DNA of 50,304 nt from Pseudomonas graminis (GTDB lineage: Bacteria > Pseudomonadota > Gammaproteobacteria > Pseudomonadales > Pseudomonadaceae), in contig NZ_FOHW01000037.1 of the NCBI RefSeq assembly GCF_900111735.1, positions 1 through 50,304 on the forward strand, in the 5' to 3' direction. Of this stretch, positions 23,715 through 32,635 are shown in pieces. The translations under genes and the position numbers were made by a program. The stretch's first letter is position 1, and every line of letters starts with the position of its first letter. Under the pieces are notes generated by a model that ran no database searches, had not been told where the DNA came from, and saw nothing but the letters and a program-made list of their open reading frames with translations.

Positions 23715-25046
23715 ATGAAGAAGGCAAAACTGAGCCTCGCCTGGCAGATCCTCATCGGCCTGGTTTTGGGGATCGCCATCGGCGCCGTCCTGAACCATTT
23801 CGGCACCGAAAAAGCGTGGTGGATCAGTAATATCCTGCAGCCAGCGGGCGACATCTTCATTCGCCTGATCAAAATGATCGTTATCCCGATTGTGATTTCT
23901 TCTCTGGTCGTCGGAATCGCAGGCGTTGGCGACGCCAAGAAGCTCGGCCGTATCGGTCTGAAAACCATCCTCTATTTTGAAATCGTCACCACAATTGCGA
24001 TTGTTGTAGGTTTGCTGCTGGCCAACGTCTTCCACCCCGGCACTGGTATCGACATGAGTACGCTGGGCACGGTGGACATCTCGCAGTACGAGAAAACCAC
24101 CGCTGAAGTCCAGCATGACCATGCCTTTGTTGCGACGATCCTTAACCTCATCCCGTCCAATATCTTCGCGGCCGTTGCCCGTGGCGACATGCTGCCGATC
24201 ATCTTCTTCTCGGTGTTCTTCGGTCTGGGCCTGTCGAGCCTGAATGCGGAAGTGCGTGATCCTCTGGTGAAGGTTTTCCAGGGCGTTTCGGAGACCATGT
24301 TCAAGGTCACCCACATGATCATGAACTACGCGCCAATTGGTGTGTTCGCACTGATCGCCGTGACCGTCGCCAACTTCGGCTTCGCCTCGCTGCTGCCGTT
24401 GGCCAAGCTGGTGATTCTGGTGTACGTCGCTATCGCCTTCTTTGCCTTCGTGGTGCTGGGCCTGATCGCGCGTTTGTTTGGCTTCTCGGTACTCAAGCTG
24501 ATGCGCATCTTCAAGGACGAACTGGTGCTGGCCTACTCCACCGCCAGTTCCGAAACCGTGCTGCCGCGCGTGATCGAGAAGATGGAAGCGTACGGCGCGC
24601 CGAAGGCCATCAGCAGCTTCGTGGTGCCGACCGGTTACTCGTTCAACCTCGATGGCTCGACGCTGTATCAAAGCATCGCAGCGCTGTTCATCGCGCAGCT
24701 TTATGGCATTGATCTGTCGATCGGCCAGCAGTTGATGCTCGTGCTGACCCTGATGGTGACCTCCAAGGGCATCGCCGGTGTACCGGGCGTGTCGTTTGTG
24801 GTGCTGCTGGCAACCCTGGGCAGCGTGGGCATTCCGCTGGAAGGCCTGGCGTTCATCGCTGGCGTCGACCGCATCATGGACATGGCGCGCACCGCGCTGA
24901 ACGTGATCGGCAACGCGCTTGCGGTGTTGGTGATCTCCCGCTGGGAAGGCATGTACGACGATGCCAAGGGCGAGCGCTACTGGAACTCCCTGCCCCACTG
25001 GCGTGGCAAGGACCCTCTACCGGCGGGTCAATCGACGGTCGAGTAA
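23715..25046 (+). CDS. gltP: glutamate/aspartate:proton symporter GltP (DAACS)
   Basis: The 443-residue inner-membrane transporter of the dicarboxylate/amino acid:cation symporter family has eight membrane spans and two re-entrant loops. Key motifs are present: TASSETVLP (HP1 serine-rich loop), FNLDGSTLYQS (TM7) and DRIMDMARTALNVIGNA (TM8 with the substrate-binding Asp, Arg and Asn). Start ATG 23715 follows AAGGTAATGAC. It stands alone between a long leader region and a terminator. Glutamate versus C4-dicarboxylate specificity cannot be settled; the locus matches PA5479. Confidence 0.9.
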   Translation: MKKAKLSLAWQILIGLVLGIAIGAVLNHFGTEKAWWISNILQPAGDIFIRLIKMIVIPIVISSLVVGIAGVGDAKKLGRIGLKTILYFEIVTTIAIVVGLLLANVFHPGTGIDMSTLGTVDISQYEKTTAEVQHDHAFVATILNLIPSNIFAAVARGDMLPIIFFSVFFGLGLSSLNAEVRDPLVKVFQGVSETMFKVTHMIMNYAPIGVFALIAVTVANFGFASLLPLAKLVILVYVAIAFFAFVVLGLIARLFGFSVLKLMRIFKDELVLAYSTASSETVLPRVIEKMEAYGAPKAISSFVVPTGYSFNLDGSTLYQSIAALFIAQLYGIDLSIGQQLMLVLTLMVTSKGIAGVPGVSFVVLLATLGSVGIPLEGLAFIAGVDRIMDMARTALNVIGNALAVLVISRWEGMYDDAKGERYWNSLPHWRGKDPLPAGQSTVE

Positions 25047-25067
25047 TTACTGTCTGGCGTGAATCAT

Positions 25068-25098
25068 CAAACCCTGGCCCCGGCCGGGGTTTGTTGTT
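25068..25098 (+). terminator. intrinsic terminator after gltP
   Basis: The stem AAACCCTGGCC / GGCCGGGGTTT (one wobble) is followed by the T-rich tail TGTTGTTT. Confidence 0.6.
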
Positions 25099-25143
25099 TC
25101 TGCCCCCGCCGTTATCATCGCCGCATCTTGCGGGGGGATTTGT

Positions 25144-26382
25144 ATGCTGAACGGCCTATGGCTTGGGTTTTTCGTGGTCGCGGCGATATCTGCGCTGGCG
25201 CAATGGCTGGTCGGGGGCAATGCCGGCGTTTTTGCCGCCATGGTCGAGAGCATCTTCGCCATGGCCAAGTTGTCGGTGGAAGTCATGGTGCTGTTGTTCG
25301 GCACCCTGACCCTGTGGCTGGGCTTTCTCAACATCGCCGAAAAGGCGGGTATCGTCGACTGGCTGGGCAAGGTCCTGGCGCCGCTGTTTCATCGCCTGAT
25401 GCCCGAAGTGCCGCGCGGCCACCCGGCGCTGGGCCTGATCACCCTCAACTTCGCCGCCAACGCGCTGGGTCTGGACAACGCCGCCACGCCCATCGGCCTC
25501 AAGGCCATGCGCTCGCTACAAGAGCTCAATCCCAGCAAGACCATCGCCAGCAATGCGCAGATCCTCTTTCTGGTGCTCAACGCTTCCTCGCTGACGCTGC
25601 TACCAGTGACCATCTTCATGTATCGCGCCCAGCAAGGTGCCGCCGACCCCACCATGGTGTTCCTGCCGATCCTGCTCGCCACCAGCGCCTCGACGCTGGT
25701 CGGTCTGCTGTCGGTGGCGTTCATGCAGCGCCTCAAGTTGTGGGACCCGGTGGTGCTCGCTTACCTGATTCCAGGCGCGCTGCTGCTGGGCGGCTTCATG
25801 GCAGTGCTGGCCGGGCTGTCCGCCGCTGCGCTGTCGAGCCTGTCGTCGGTACTGGGCAACGTGACGCTGTTCGGCATCATCATGCTGTTCCTGGTAATTG
25901 GCGCGCTGCGCAAGGTCAAGGTGTATGAAACCTTTGTCGAGGGCGCGAAAGAAGGCTTCGACGTCGCCAAGAACCTGCTGCCCTATCTGGTCGCGATGCT
26001 CTGCGCCGTCGGCGTGCTGCGCGCATCGGGCGCACTGGATCTGATACTTGAAGGCATTCGCCACGGGATACAGTGGTTGGGCATGGACACCCGCTTCGTT
26101 GATGCGCTGCCGACCGCACTGGTCAAACCGTTCTCCGGCAGCGCGGCGCGGGCGATGCTGATCGAGACCATGAAAACCCAAGGTGTCGACAGCTTCCCGG
26201 CCCTCGTCGCGGCGACCATTCAAGGCAGCACCGAAACCACGTTCTACGTGCTGGCGGTGTATTTCGGTGCCGTGGGCATCCAGCGCGCGCGACACGCCGT
26301 GGGCTGCGCGCTGCTGGCGGAGTTCGCCGGTGTCGTCGCTGCGATTGCCGTCTGCTATTGGTTCTTCGGCTCGGCGGTGTAA
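25144..26382 (+). CDS. SpmA-SpmB fusion, nucleoside-recognition (Gate) membrane protein
   Basis: The 412-residue membrane protein joins the two halves that Bacillus makes as SpmA and SpmB. The N-terminal half carries NFAANALGLDNAATPIGLKA, the C-terminal half KPFSGSAARAM and QGSTETTFYVLAVYFGAV. About ten membrane segments are seen. Spore formers use these proteins in spore-core dehydration; Pseudomonas makes no spores, so the role is different and unknown, perhaps transport. A ribosome site GGGGGGAT precedes ATG. The last 28 bases overlap, tail to tail, the end of the lipoprotein gene on the other strand. Confidence 0.85.
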   Translation: MLNGLWLGFFVVAAISALAQWLVGGNAGVFAAMVESIFAMAKLSVEVMVLLFGTLTLWLGFLNIAEKAGIVDWLGKVLAPLFHRLMPEVPRGHPALGLITLNFAANALGLDNAATPIGLKAMRSLQELNPSKTIASNAQILFLVLNASSLTLLPVTIFMYRAQQGAADPTMVFLPILLATSASTLVGLLSVAFMQRLKLWDPVVLAYLIPGALLLGGFMAVLAGLSAAALSSLSSVLGNVTLFGIIMLFLVIGALRKVKVYETFVEGAKEGFDVAKNLLPYLVAMLCAVGVLRASGALDLILEGIRHGIQWLGMDTRFVDALPTALVKPFSGSAARAMLIETMKTQGVDSFPALVAATIQGSTETTFYVLAVYFGAVGIQRARHAVGCALLAEFAGVVAAIAVCYWFFGSAV

Positions 26383-26993
26383 CGCCTCTCGCCCTGTTCA
26401 ACGGTCCACTGCAACACTCGGGCGGCCAGCGTATCGCTGGCCTGGCCGAACGCCGAGACCACCGCCGACACCTGCTTGTCGGCCACTGGCTGATGCACTT
26501 CAAAACGCCGGCTCGCCACAATCCGCTGGCGATCGTCGGCCAGCCGCGCATCAAGGCGAATCACCACTTCAATGCCGGTCCCACGATACTCGCTCTGAAA
26601 TGCCTGCAACTCCCCGCCCAATTCATAATCAGCCTGCAGATTGCTGTCGTCAGTGCTGATCGACTGCACTCGCCCATCGCTATAGAAAGCATCGGTCAAA
26701 CGGTTGCGCAACAGGACCGGCGCCGGATCACTCCAGCGCGCGCCCTTGTAGCTGCTGATGACATTGCCCTCGGGGATAACGGCGATGCGCGGGCTGTCCA
26801 GTGTCTCGCTGGACTTGGGTCGTACCACCCGCAACGACCACGACACGGGCGACGTCCCTTTGCTGGCGGGCAATGCCGTTGGCAAACGGTAGACGTCCGA
26901 GGGCGCCTGTTCGGGGAGAATCGAACAGGCGCCGAGGGACAACAGCGTTGCCGCCAACAACAGTCGAGTAATGGACTGACCGACAAGCCTCAT
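26355..26993 (-). CDS. ABC-transport auxiliary lipoprotein (PqiC/LetC type)
   Basis: The 212-residue lipoprotein (lipobox LSLGAC, Cys about 23) has the ABC_trans_aux pattern: DVYRLP, SPRIAVIPEGNVISSYKGAR, WSDPAPVLLRNRLTDAF and the conserved YELGGELQAFQSEY. It would sit in the outer membrane as the exit point of the MCE lipid-transport system encoded upstream. It is the last gene of the four-gene operon, overlapping the MCE gene by four bases (ATGA). Its end overlaps the spmAB-like gene on the opposite strand. Confidence 0.85.
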   Translation of the reverse strand: MRLVGQSITRLLLAATLLSLGACSILPEQAPSDVYRLPTALPASKGTSPVSWSLRVVRPKSSETLDSPRIAVIPEGNVISSYKGARWSDPAPVLLRNRLTDAFYSDGRVQSISTDDSNLQADYELGGELQAFQSEYRGTGIEVVIRLDARLADDRQRIVASRRFEVHQPVADKQVSAVVSAFGQASDTLAARVLQWTVEQGERRYTAEPKNQ

Positions 26994-27931
26994 GGCTCGA
27001 ACTCCTTATTCTTTTCGCTGCCCAGCAGGTAGCCGCTCGGGTTGGCATTCAGGCTGCGCGAGATGGTTTTCAATGAGCTGAGGGTTTCACGCAGCTCGCG
27101 AATTGCCGGGCCCAGCTCGCCCAGCCCTTGCAGCCCCTCGTTCACCGAATTCTGGTTGTTCTTGAGCAGCGTGTTGATGGTCTGGCTGCTTTGTTCGAGA
27201 GACTTCATCGCCTGTTGTGCGCTGGCGATGGTTTGCCTGCCGTCGCTGGTCAGCAGTTGGTTGGCGTTGCGCATCAGCGTTGAGGTTTGCTCCAGCGTCG
27301 CGCCGGCCTGCTTGCTCAGCAGCGTCATCTGCTTCAGGGCCTGGCGAATGTCGTCGCGTTGATCGGAGATCGCTCCGGTGGTCTGCTCCAGGTGTTGCAG
27401 CGTGCGCGACAGCGTCTGCACGTTGTTCGAGGAAAACATCGCGTTGGCGTTGTGCAGCAGCGTATTGGTGCCGCTGAGCAAGTCGTCGCTGTCGTTCAGC
27501 AGCCGCGAAATGGGCGACGGTGAGGCGATGATCACTGGCAGGTTGCCGCCCTCGCCCTTCAGCTCCTCGCTTTGCGGTGTGCCGCCGCTGAGCTGGATGA
27601 GCGATGTACCGGTGATGCCGGCCAGTGCCAGTTTTGCGAAGGTGTCGCGCTTGATCGGGGTTTCGCCGGCAACGCGGATCTGCGCCAGCACCCGGCGCGG
27701 GTCCTGCGGATCGAGACGTAACTGCACGACGTCACCGACCTTGATCCCGCTGTATTGAACGGGACTGCCGCGAGACAAGCCGGTCACTGCCTCGTTGAAG
27801 ACAACCTGATAATCCTTGAAAGCCGAGTCGACGCTGGATTTTGCCAGCCACAGACCGAACAGCAGCGCGGCGGCGACCACGATCACCGTGAACAGGCCGA
27901 TCAGAACGTGATGGGCGCGGGTTTCCATCAT
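26990..27931 (-). CDS. MCE-domain lipid-binding protein (MlaD-like)
   Basis: The 313-residue protein has one N-terminal membrane anchor (about 8-30), then an MCE domain (about 38-120) with GLSRGSPVQYSGIKVGDV and AGITGTSLIQL. A long helical C-terminal region (140-300, rich in Gln, Ser, Asn and Leu) could form the periplasmic needle or tunnel seen in single-MCE proteins. It should carry phospholipid between the inner-membrane ABC complex and the outer-membrane lipoprotein. It overlaps its neighbours on both sides by four bases. Confidence 0.9.
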   Translation of the reverse strand: MMETRAHHVLIGLFTVIVVAAALLFGLWLAKSSVDSAFKDYQVVFNEAVTGLSRGSPVQYSGIKVGDVVQLRLDPQDPRRVLAQIRVAGETPIKRDTFAKLALAGITGTSLIQLSGGTPQSEELKGEGGNLPVIIASPSPISRLLNDSDDLLSGTNTLLHNANAMFSSNNVQTLSRTLQHLEQTTGAISDQRDDIRQALKQMTLLSKQAGATLEQTSTLMRNANQLLTSDGRQTIASAQQAMKSLEQSSQTINTLLKNNQNSVNEGLQGLGELGPAIRELRETLSSLKTISRSLNANPSGYLLGSEKNKEFEP

Positions 27932-28734
27932 GAGACCTCGTGTGGGTGGGTGGCCGCCGAATAGGCCGAGCGGCCGCGGGGGCCATGAAAGTATTCGTGA
28001 ATCCAGGCGTCCTTGGTCGCGGACACCTTGTCGATGCTGTCTGCGACCAGCACGCGCTTTTGCGCCAGCACGGCGACGCGGTCTGTGATTGTATAAAGCG
28101 TGTCGAGGTCGTGGGTGACCATGAACACGCTCAACCCCAATGCGTCGCGCAGGGTCAGGATCAACTGGTCGAACGCGCCGGCGCCTATCGGATCAAGCCC
28201 CGCCGTAGGTTCGTCCAGAAACAGGATGTCCGGGTCCAGCGCCAGTGCTCGCGCCAGCGCCGCGCGCTTGATCATGCCGCCCGAGAGCGACGCGGGGTAC
28301 TTGTGCGCCGCTGACAGCGGCAGTCCGGCCAACGCCATTTTGATACCGGCCAGATGCTCGGCTTCCTCGCGGCTCAGCCCGGCATGTTCAATCAACGGCA
28401 GCGCGACGTTCTCCGAGATAGTCAGCGAGGAGAACAGCGCGCCTTTCTGAAACAGTACCCCGAAGCGTCGTTCCACTTGAGAGCGCGACTTGTCGGACAG
28501 ATTCAGCAAATCCTGACCCAGGACGCGGACACTTCCTGCGGCGGGCCTTTGCAGTCCGACAATGCTGCGCAGCAAAACCGACTTGCCGGCACCGGAGCCG
28601 CCCACCACGCCAAGGATCTCCCCGCGATAAAGGTCCAGATCGAGGTTCTCATGCACCACTTGCGGGCCGAAGCGATTGCTCAGGCCGCGGACCTCGATCA
28701 CCGTTTCGACGGGTTGTACGCAACGACGGGTCAC
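27928..28734 (-). CDS. MlaF-like ABC ATPase of the MCE system
   Basis: The 268-residue ATPase has Walker A GGSGAGKSV, Q-loop LFQKGALFSSL, signature LSGGMIKRAALARAL, Walker B ILFLDEPTAGLDP and H-loop MVTHDLDTL. The GALFSSLTI and SGGMIKR wording is typical of the MlaF subgroup. It energises lipid transfer through the STAS-MlaE permease encoded just upstream (four-base overlap). A second, canonical mla operon is expected elsewhere in the genome (inference), so this is probably a paralogous system like PA3211-PA3214. Confidence 0.9.
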   Translation of the reverse strand: MTRRCVQPVETVIEVRGLSNRFGPQVVHENLDLDLYRGEILGVVGGSGAGKSVLLRSIVGLQRPAAGSVRVLGQDLLNLSDKSRSQVERRFGVLFQKGALFSSLTISENVALPLIEHAGLSREEAEHLAGIKMALAGLPLSAAHKYPASLSGGMIKRAALARALALDPDILFLDEPTAGLDPIGAGAFDQLILTLRDALGLSVFMVTHDLDTLYTITDRVAVLAQKRVLVADSIDKVSATKDAWIHEYFHGPRGRSAYSAATHPHEVS

Positions 28735-29900
28735 CAGCCGATCTCCATGCAGAACATCGCAACCAGGGCGTCCAGCACGATGACCACAAAAATGGACTGC
28801 ACGACGCTGGACGTCGTGTGGGCCCCGACAGATTCGGCACTGCCCTCGACCTTAAACCCCTCAAGGCAACCGATGGCTGCGATGAAGAACGCAAAGATCG
28901 GCGCTTTGGCGATGCCGACGAGAAAGTGCTGCACGCCGATATCGGCCTGCATCAACGACAGAAACATTGCCGGCGAGATGCCCAGCGACACAGCACAGAC
29001 TACGCCGCCACCGACAATGCCGCAGATCATCGCGAGAAACGTCAGCATGGGCAGTGAGATAAGCAACGCGATCACGCGGGGCAATACCAGCAGCTCTGTA
29101 GGACTCAGCCCCAATGTTTGCAGCGCATCCAGTTCCTCGTTGGCTTTCATCGAGCCGATCTGCGCGGTGAAGGCGCTGGCCGTGCGACCGGCCAGCAGGA
29201 TGGCGGTCAGCAGCACGGCGAATTCCCGCAGGAACGAAAAGCCGATCAGGTCGACGGTGAAAATAGTCGCGCCAAAAGCCTTTAGCACTGTGGCACCGAG
29301 AAAGGCCACCACGGCGCCGACCATGAAGGTCAGAAGCGCCACAATGGGCGCGGCGTCCAGGCCGATTTGCTCGATGTGGGCGATGACGGAAGTGGTACGC
29401 CAGCGCCGAGGGCGAAACAGCGTAGAAGCGAAGGTCTGCAGGATGAGCCCGATAAAGCCCAGCAGTTGCAGCGTGTCCTTCCAGATCACGTCCACCGCCG
29501 CGCCAATGCGCGCCAGCAGCTGCATGCCCACGGCCGCTTCCGGCTCTCGGACGGGCTGGCAGTAGTCAGCCAGTGCGCTCTGGATGGTTTGCATCAGCGC
29601 GCGGCTGGACTCCGGCAGGTTAGGCGCTTGAACGGCCAGCAACCGCAGGCGCTGCACGCCCAGCAGCTCTACCAGCAACGACGCGCCAGCGGTGTCGAGG
29701 GCGCCGAGTTCGTCCATGTCGACGAGGGTGGTTGGACTGAGTCCGGCGCTCAGTGCATCGGTCTGGCGCTTGAGTTCGCGGTAATGGGCGAGCGTCCAGT
29801 CTCCGGCAATCCGCAGCTGCACGGGATTGCTCGAAGTGTCCAACAAAACGCGCCCTGGAATCTTGGGCGCGGAAGAAGCCTGCGTGGTCAGTGAGGTCAT
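28731..29900 (-). CDS. STAS-MlaE fusion permease of the MCE system
   Basis: The 389-residue inner-membrane permease has an N-terminal STAS domain (about 20-115: VQLRIAGDWTLAHY, LVDMDELGALDTAGASLLVE). It is fused to an MlaE permease domain (about 150-389) with EELDALQTLGLSPTELLVLP. In the canonical Mla system the STAS protein (MlaB) is a separate regulator of the ATPase; here it is built into the permease. Start ATG 29900 is preferred, as an upstream extension would cross the DUF5924 stop. It is the first gene of the transporter operon, ten bases after DUF5924. Confidence 0.9.
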   Translation of the reverse strand: MTSLTTQASSAPKIPGRVLLDTSSNPVQLRIAGDWTLAHYRELKRQTDALSAGLSPTTLVDMDELGALDTAGASLLVELLGVQRLRLLAVQAPNLPESSRALMQTIQSALADYCQPVREPEAAVGMQLLARIGAAVDVIWKDTLQLLGFIGLILQTFASTLFRPRRWRTTSVIAHIEQIGLDAAPIVALLTFMVGAVVAFLGATVLKAFGATIFTVDLIGFSFLREFAVLLTAILLAGRTASAFTAQIGSMKANEELDALQTLGLSPTELLVLPRVIALLISLPMLTFLAMICGIVGGGVVCAVSLGISPAMFLSLMQADIGVQHFLVGIAKAPIFAFFIAAIGCLEGFKVEGSAESVGAHTTSSVVQSIFVVIVLDALVAMFCMEIGW

Positions 29901-29910
29901 AGCGACGAGC

Positions 29911-31086
29911 TTAGTTGTTTTTGGCCGGGTCAGAAGCGTTCTCGACGGGTGCGCCGTCTGCAGGTTTTTTCGCCCCTGAATCATCCGGCTCCGCAGCGTC
30001 GGTGCCAGGCTTCAGGCCCGCCGGTTTGATCTTGTTCCGCGTGACGGCAGGCTGATCGCGCTCGGTGACGTCGAAGCGCAGCACACCAATCATCTGCCCG
30101 TCCTCGGTGAGCACCCTCACTTGCCATTTGCCGAGCACGTCCGGCGGAAAGTTCTGCTTGTGCGTCCAGGCCCGATAGCCTTCTTCACGACCACCTTTGA
30201 TGTCTAGAGCAATCCGCTCTACTTCCTCGCCGTTGTGGCGCCACACGTGATAAATCCGCTCATTCAGACCGCGCGGGGCGTTGATCGATGTATAGGCGTA
30301 GAGCCCGGCGCTGCGCAGCTGGTTAACGCCGATTTCCTGAATGCTCTCGCCGGGGGTGCGATTTTGGTTGTCGAAGCGCGTGCTGATCGCCGCCTCGGTC
30401 AGCCAGAGGGTCGCCGGCGGTACCCAGAATCGCGCCATCCAGCCCGCGCCGCCGATTGCCAGCGTCATGGCCACCACGCCGAGGCCGCGCTTCCAGCTGT
30501 TGATCGGATAGCCCGATGCCAGGCTCGGAAACGACAGCAGCATCGCAATGCCCAGCGCCAGCTTGTAGCTCTGGGCCGTGGTCAGGTGAACGATGATTGG
30601 CAGCGCCGTGAGCAGTGCAGCGAACAGCGTCAGGGTGTGCAGGGCCATGAACAGCCAGCGGCGCGGCGCCAGCCATTTGTAGTACAGAGGGTCGATGATC
30701 GAAATCAGACCTGCTGCGCCGAGCAACCCGGTGAACGCCAGCTGGCCGCTGTACCACGTGGTGGTGACGAAGAAGAACGGCAATACGAAAAACAGGCTTT
30801 CCTGATGGATCATCTGTGTGCCGTAGCGCAACAGAGGCTGCGGGATCTCGCGTTTAAACATCTTCGCGAACAGGGCGACGGCACTGTTTTCCACCATCAG
30901 CCAGATCCAGCTCACCAGCAGGATGACCGCAATCCAGGTCGCCAGCTTGGCTTGGCGATCCACCAGAATGAAGCTGCCGATGCCTGAGCAGAAACCGAAG
31001 AACGCAATCAGTCCGGGATAGCGCTTGATGAACTCAAGGGCGCGCTGTACCAGCGGGTTCTTAATGATTGCGTTAATGTCAGGCAT
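29911..31086 (-). CDS. DUF5924/DUF2914 membrane protein
   Basis: The 391-residue protein has an N-terminal membrane half with about seven segments (DUF5924) and a soluble C-terminal DUF2914 domain (about 270-345: HVWRHNGEEVERIALDIKGG, KWQVRVLTEDGQ). It ends in a Lys/Pro/Asp-rich disordered tail. Start at ATG 31086 (MPDINAIIKN) is preferred to one 22 codons upstream because family members begin similarly. Its stop lies ten bases from the STAS-MlaE start, so it may belong functionally to the lipid transporter. No function is established. Confidence 0.8.
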   Translation of the reverse strand: MPDINAIIKNPLVQRALEFIKRYPGLIAFFGFCSGIGSFILVDRQAKLATWIAVILLVSWIWLMVENSAVALFAKMFKREIPQPLLRYGTQMIHQESLFFVLPFFFVTTTWYSGQLAFTGLLGAAGLISIIDPLYYKWLAPRRWLFMALHTLTLFAALLTALPIIVHLTTAQSYKLALGIAMLLSFPSLASGYPINSWKRGLGVVAMTLAIGGAGWMARFWVPPATLWLTEAAISTRFDNQNRTPGESIQEIGVNQLRSAGLYAYTSINAPRGLNERIYHVWRHNGEEVERIALDIKGGREEGYRAWTHKQNFPPDVLGKWQVRVLTEDGQMIGVLRFDVTERDQPAVTRNKIKPAGLKPGTDAAEPDDSGAKKPADGAPVENASDPAKNN

Positions 31087-31185
31087 CGTGGCGCGTCGCT
31101 CTTGGATATGGGTCTGGGTGTATAAAAAAAACAAAAATCGGACTGCGCCCACCGCGACGAAATCTTCGAACGCCTAACGCCTCGC

Positions 31186-32568
31186 TTACAACGGCCGCTT
31201 CTTGTAAATCCGCCATCGCCAGATAATCAGCAACGCCAACAGCGCCGTCAGCAGGCATCCGACGGCGTACAGCTCATCGTAGCTGAGCAGTGGCTCCTCG
31301 ACGCGAAGATACCCGGGTTGCGCCAGCAGTTGACGCATCGCCTGATTGGCCAAGTCCAGGCTCACGCCACGGATTCGCTTGGCCGGATCCTGGAAGCGGC
31401 CATCGTCGTAATCATTCAGCGCACCCCAGTAATAGTCGGCCAGCGCGCTATTGCCTTGAACCGCCCACGCCTGCTTGGCAACGGACGCCTGTTGCAGCCG
31501 CGCAAAGGTGGCCGGGTCCATGCCCTCCTTGCGCAACCGCTGGAGCATTGAGCGCACCGCGGCAGTGGCCGAATCGACGTCTTCGCGGTTCAGATCAGCG
31601 TTGAGGCTGAGAAAACCCGTGTCCCCAAACGCTTCGCGATCGGCCCATGGTCCGTAGGAGTAACCCTTGTCCAGACGCAGTTCGCTGTACAGCGCCCAGT
31701 CCAGATAAGCCTTCACCAGATCCCAGGTCTCATCGTGCTGCTCGCCCATATCCGGCTCGGGGAACAGCAGATGCAGCTTCGCGCCATCACCCAATGCGCC
31801 GCGGATCAGCGTGCGCTCGGGATCGGCCTTCTCGGTCATCGAACGAAGCGGCGGATGTTCCGTCGGATCCACTGCATTCAACTGGCCGAAGGTGCGCTCC
31901 AGGTAGGCCGGCAGCAACTTGTCGAGGTCGCCCACGATGATCAGCGTCATGTTGTTGGAGGCGTACCAGTTGTCGTGGATATTCTCGATCTGCTCCAGCG
32001 TGAGGTGATCGACCTCGGGCCGTTCCGGGCATTTAAGGCCGAGCTCCACGGCAAGCTGGCTGCTGGCGCCGTGGCCCAGGTCGCGTTTGTCCAGCCAGCG
32101 TTGCAAATGCGAATAATGGCCACCGTCTTCACGAGCGACGATGCGCTTGGCGGTGTCCAGATTCGCCTGATTGATTTGCGTATGGGTCAGTAGATTGAGC
32201 AGCAGGTCGAGCACCTTGCGTTGATTCTGCGCTGGCGCCTCAATGACGAAGGTGGTGTCGGTGTTGCTGGTGAACGCGTTCCACTCGCCGCCCAACGCCT
32301 GCATCTGCTGCTCAAGGCCGCCCTCACCGCTATTGTCGATCCCGCTGAAAAGCAGATGCTCAAGCAGGTGCGGCAGCTCTTTGTCTTCGCATTTGAAGTC
32401 ATCGAAGCCAATACCGACAACGAGACGAATAGACACGTGACCTTTGTCCGCAGGCTTGAGCAGCAACTGCAAACCGTTGGGCAGCACGTAGCCCTCGACC
32501 TGAAACCGGTCAAGGGCCACGGAAGAAAGGGATGTCAGAACCAAGCAAAAGAACAGCAGGCAACGCAT
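31186..32568 (-). CDS. membrane-anchored M16 (pitrilysin/PqqL-type) metallopeptidase
   Basis: The 460-residue protein has a signal peptide (MRCLLFFCLVLTSLSSVAL), an M16 domain with the inverted zinc motif HLLEH in LPHLLEHLLFSG, then the inactive-half-like C-terminal M16 domain (SYGPWADREAFGDTGFLSL). One C-terminal membrane helix (LLTALLALLIIWRWRIY) closes the protein. It is thus a periplasm-facing peptidase tethered to the inner membrane. The length fits the single-HxxEH bacterial group. Start at 32568 is chosen for the signal peptide and AAGGAAG ribosome site. Substrate is unknown. Confidence 0.87.
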   Translation of the reverse strand: MRCLLFFCLVLTSLSSVALDRFQVEGYVLPNGLQLLLKPADKGHVSIRLVVGIGFDDFKCEDKELPHLLEHLLFSGIDNSGEGGLEQQMQALGGEWNAFTSNTDTTFVIEAPAQNQRKVLDLLLNLLTHTQINQANLDTAKRIVAREDGGHYSHLQRWLDKRDLGHGASSQLAVELGLKCPERPEVDHLTLEQIENIHDNWYASNNMTLIIVGDLDKLLPAYLERTFGQLNAVDPTEHPPLRSMTEKADPERTLIRGALGDGAKLHLLFPEPDMGEQHDETWDLVKAYLDWALYSELRLDKGYSYGPWADREAFGDTGFLSLNADLNREDVDSATAAVRSMLQRLRKEGMDPATFARLQQASVAKQAWAVQGNSALADYYWGALNDYDDGRFQDPAKRIRGVSLDLANQAMRQLLAQPGYLRVEEPLLSYDELYAVGCLLTALLALLIIWRWRIYKKRPL

Positions 32569-32635
32569 AAAAACGGGCTTCCTTGCGGGCCGGTATGTGT
32601 AACAGACTTCGCAGCGGCCCCTGCGTTCACCACGA

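Noticed and set aside
23526..24998. Minus-strand open frame of 490 codons opposite gltP
   Set aside because: It is His/Gln/Asp-rich antisense of a membrane-protein gene, without any domain; gltP has all DAACS motifs.
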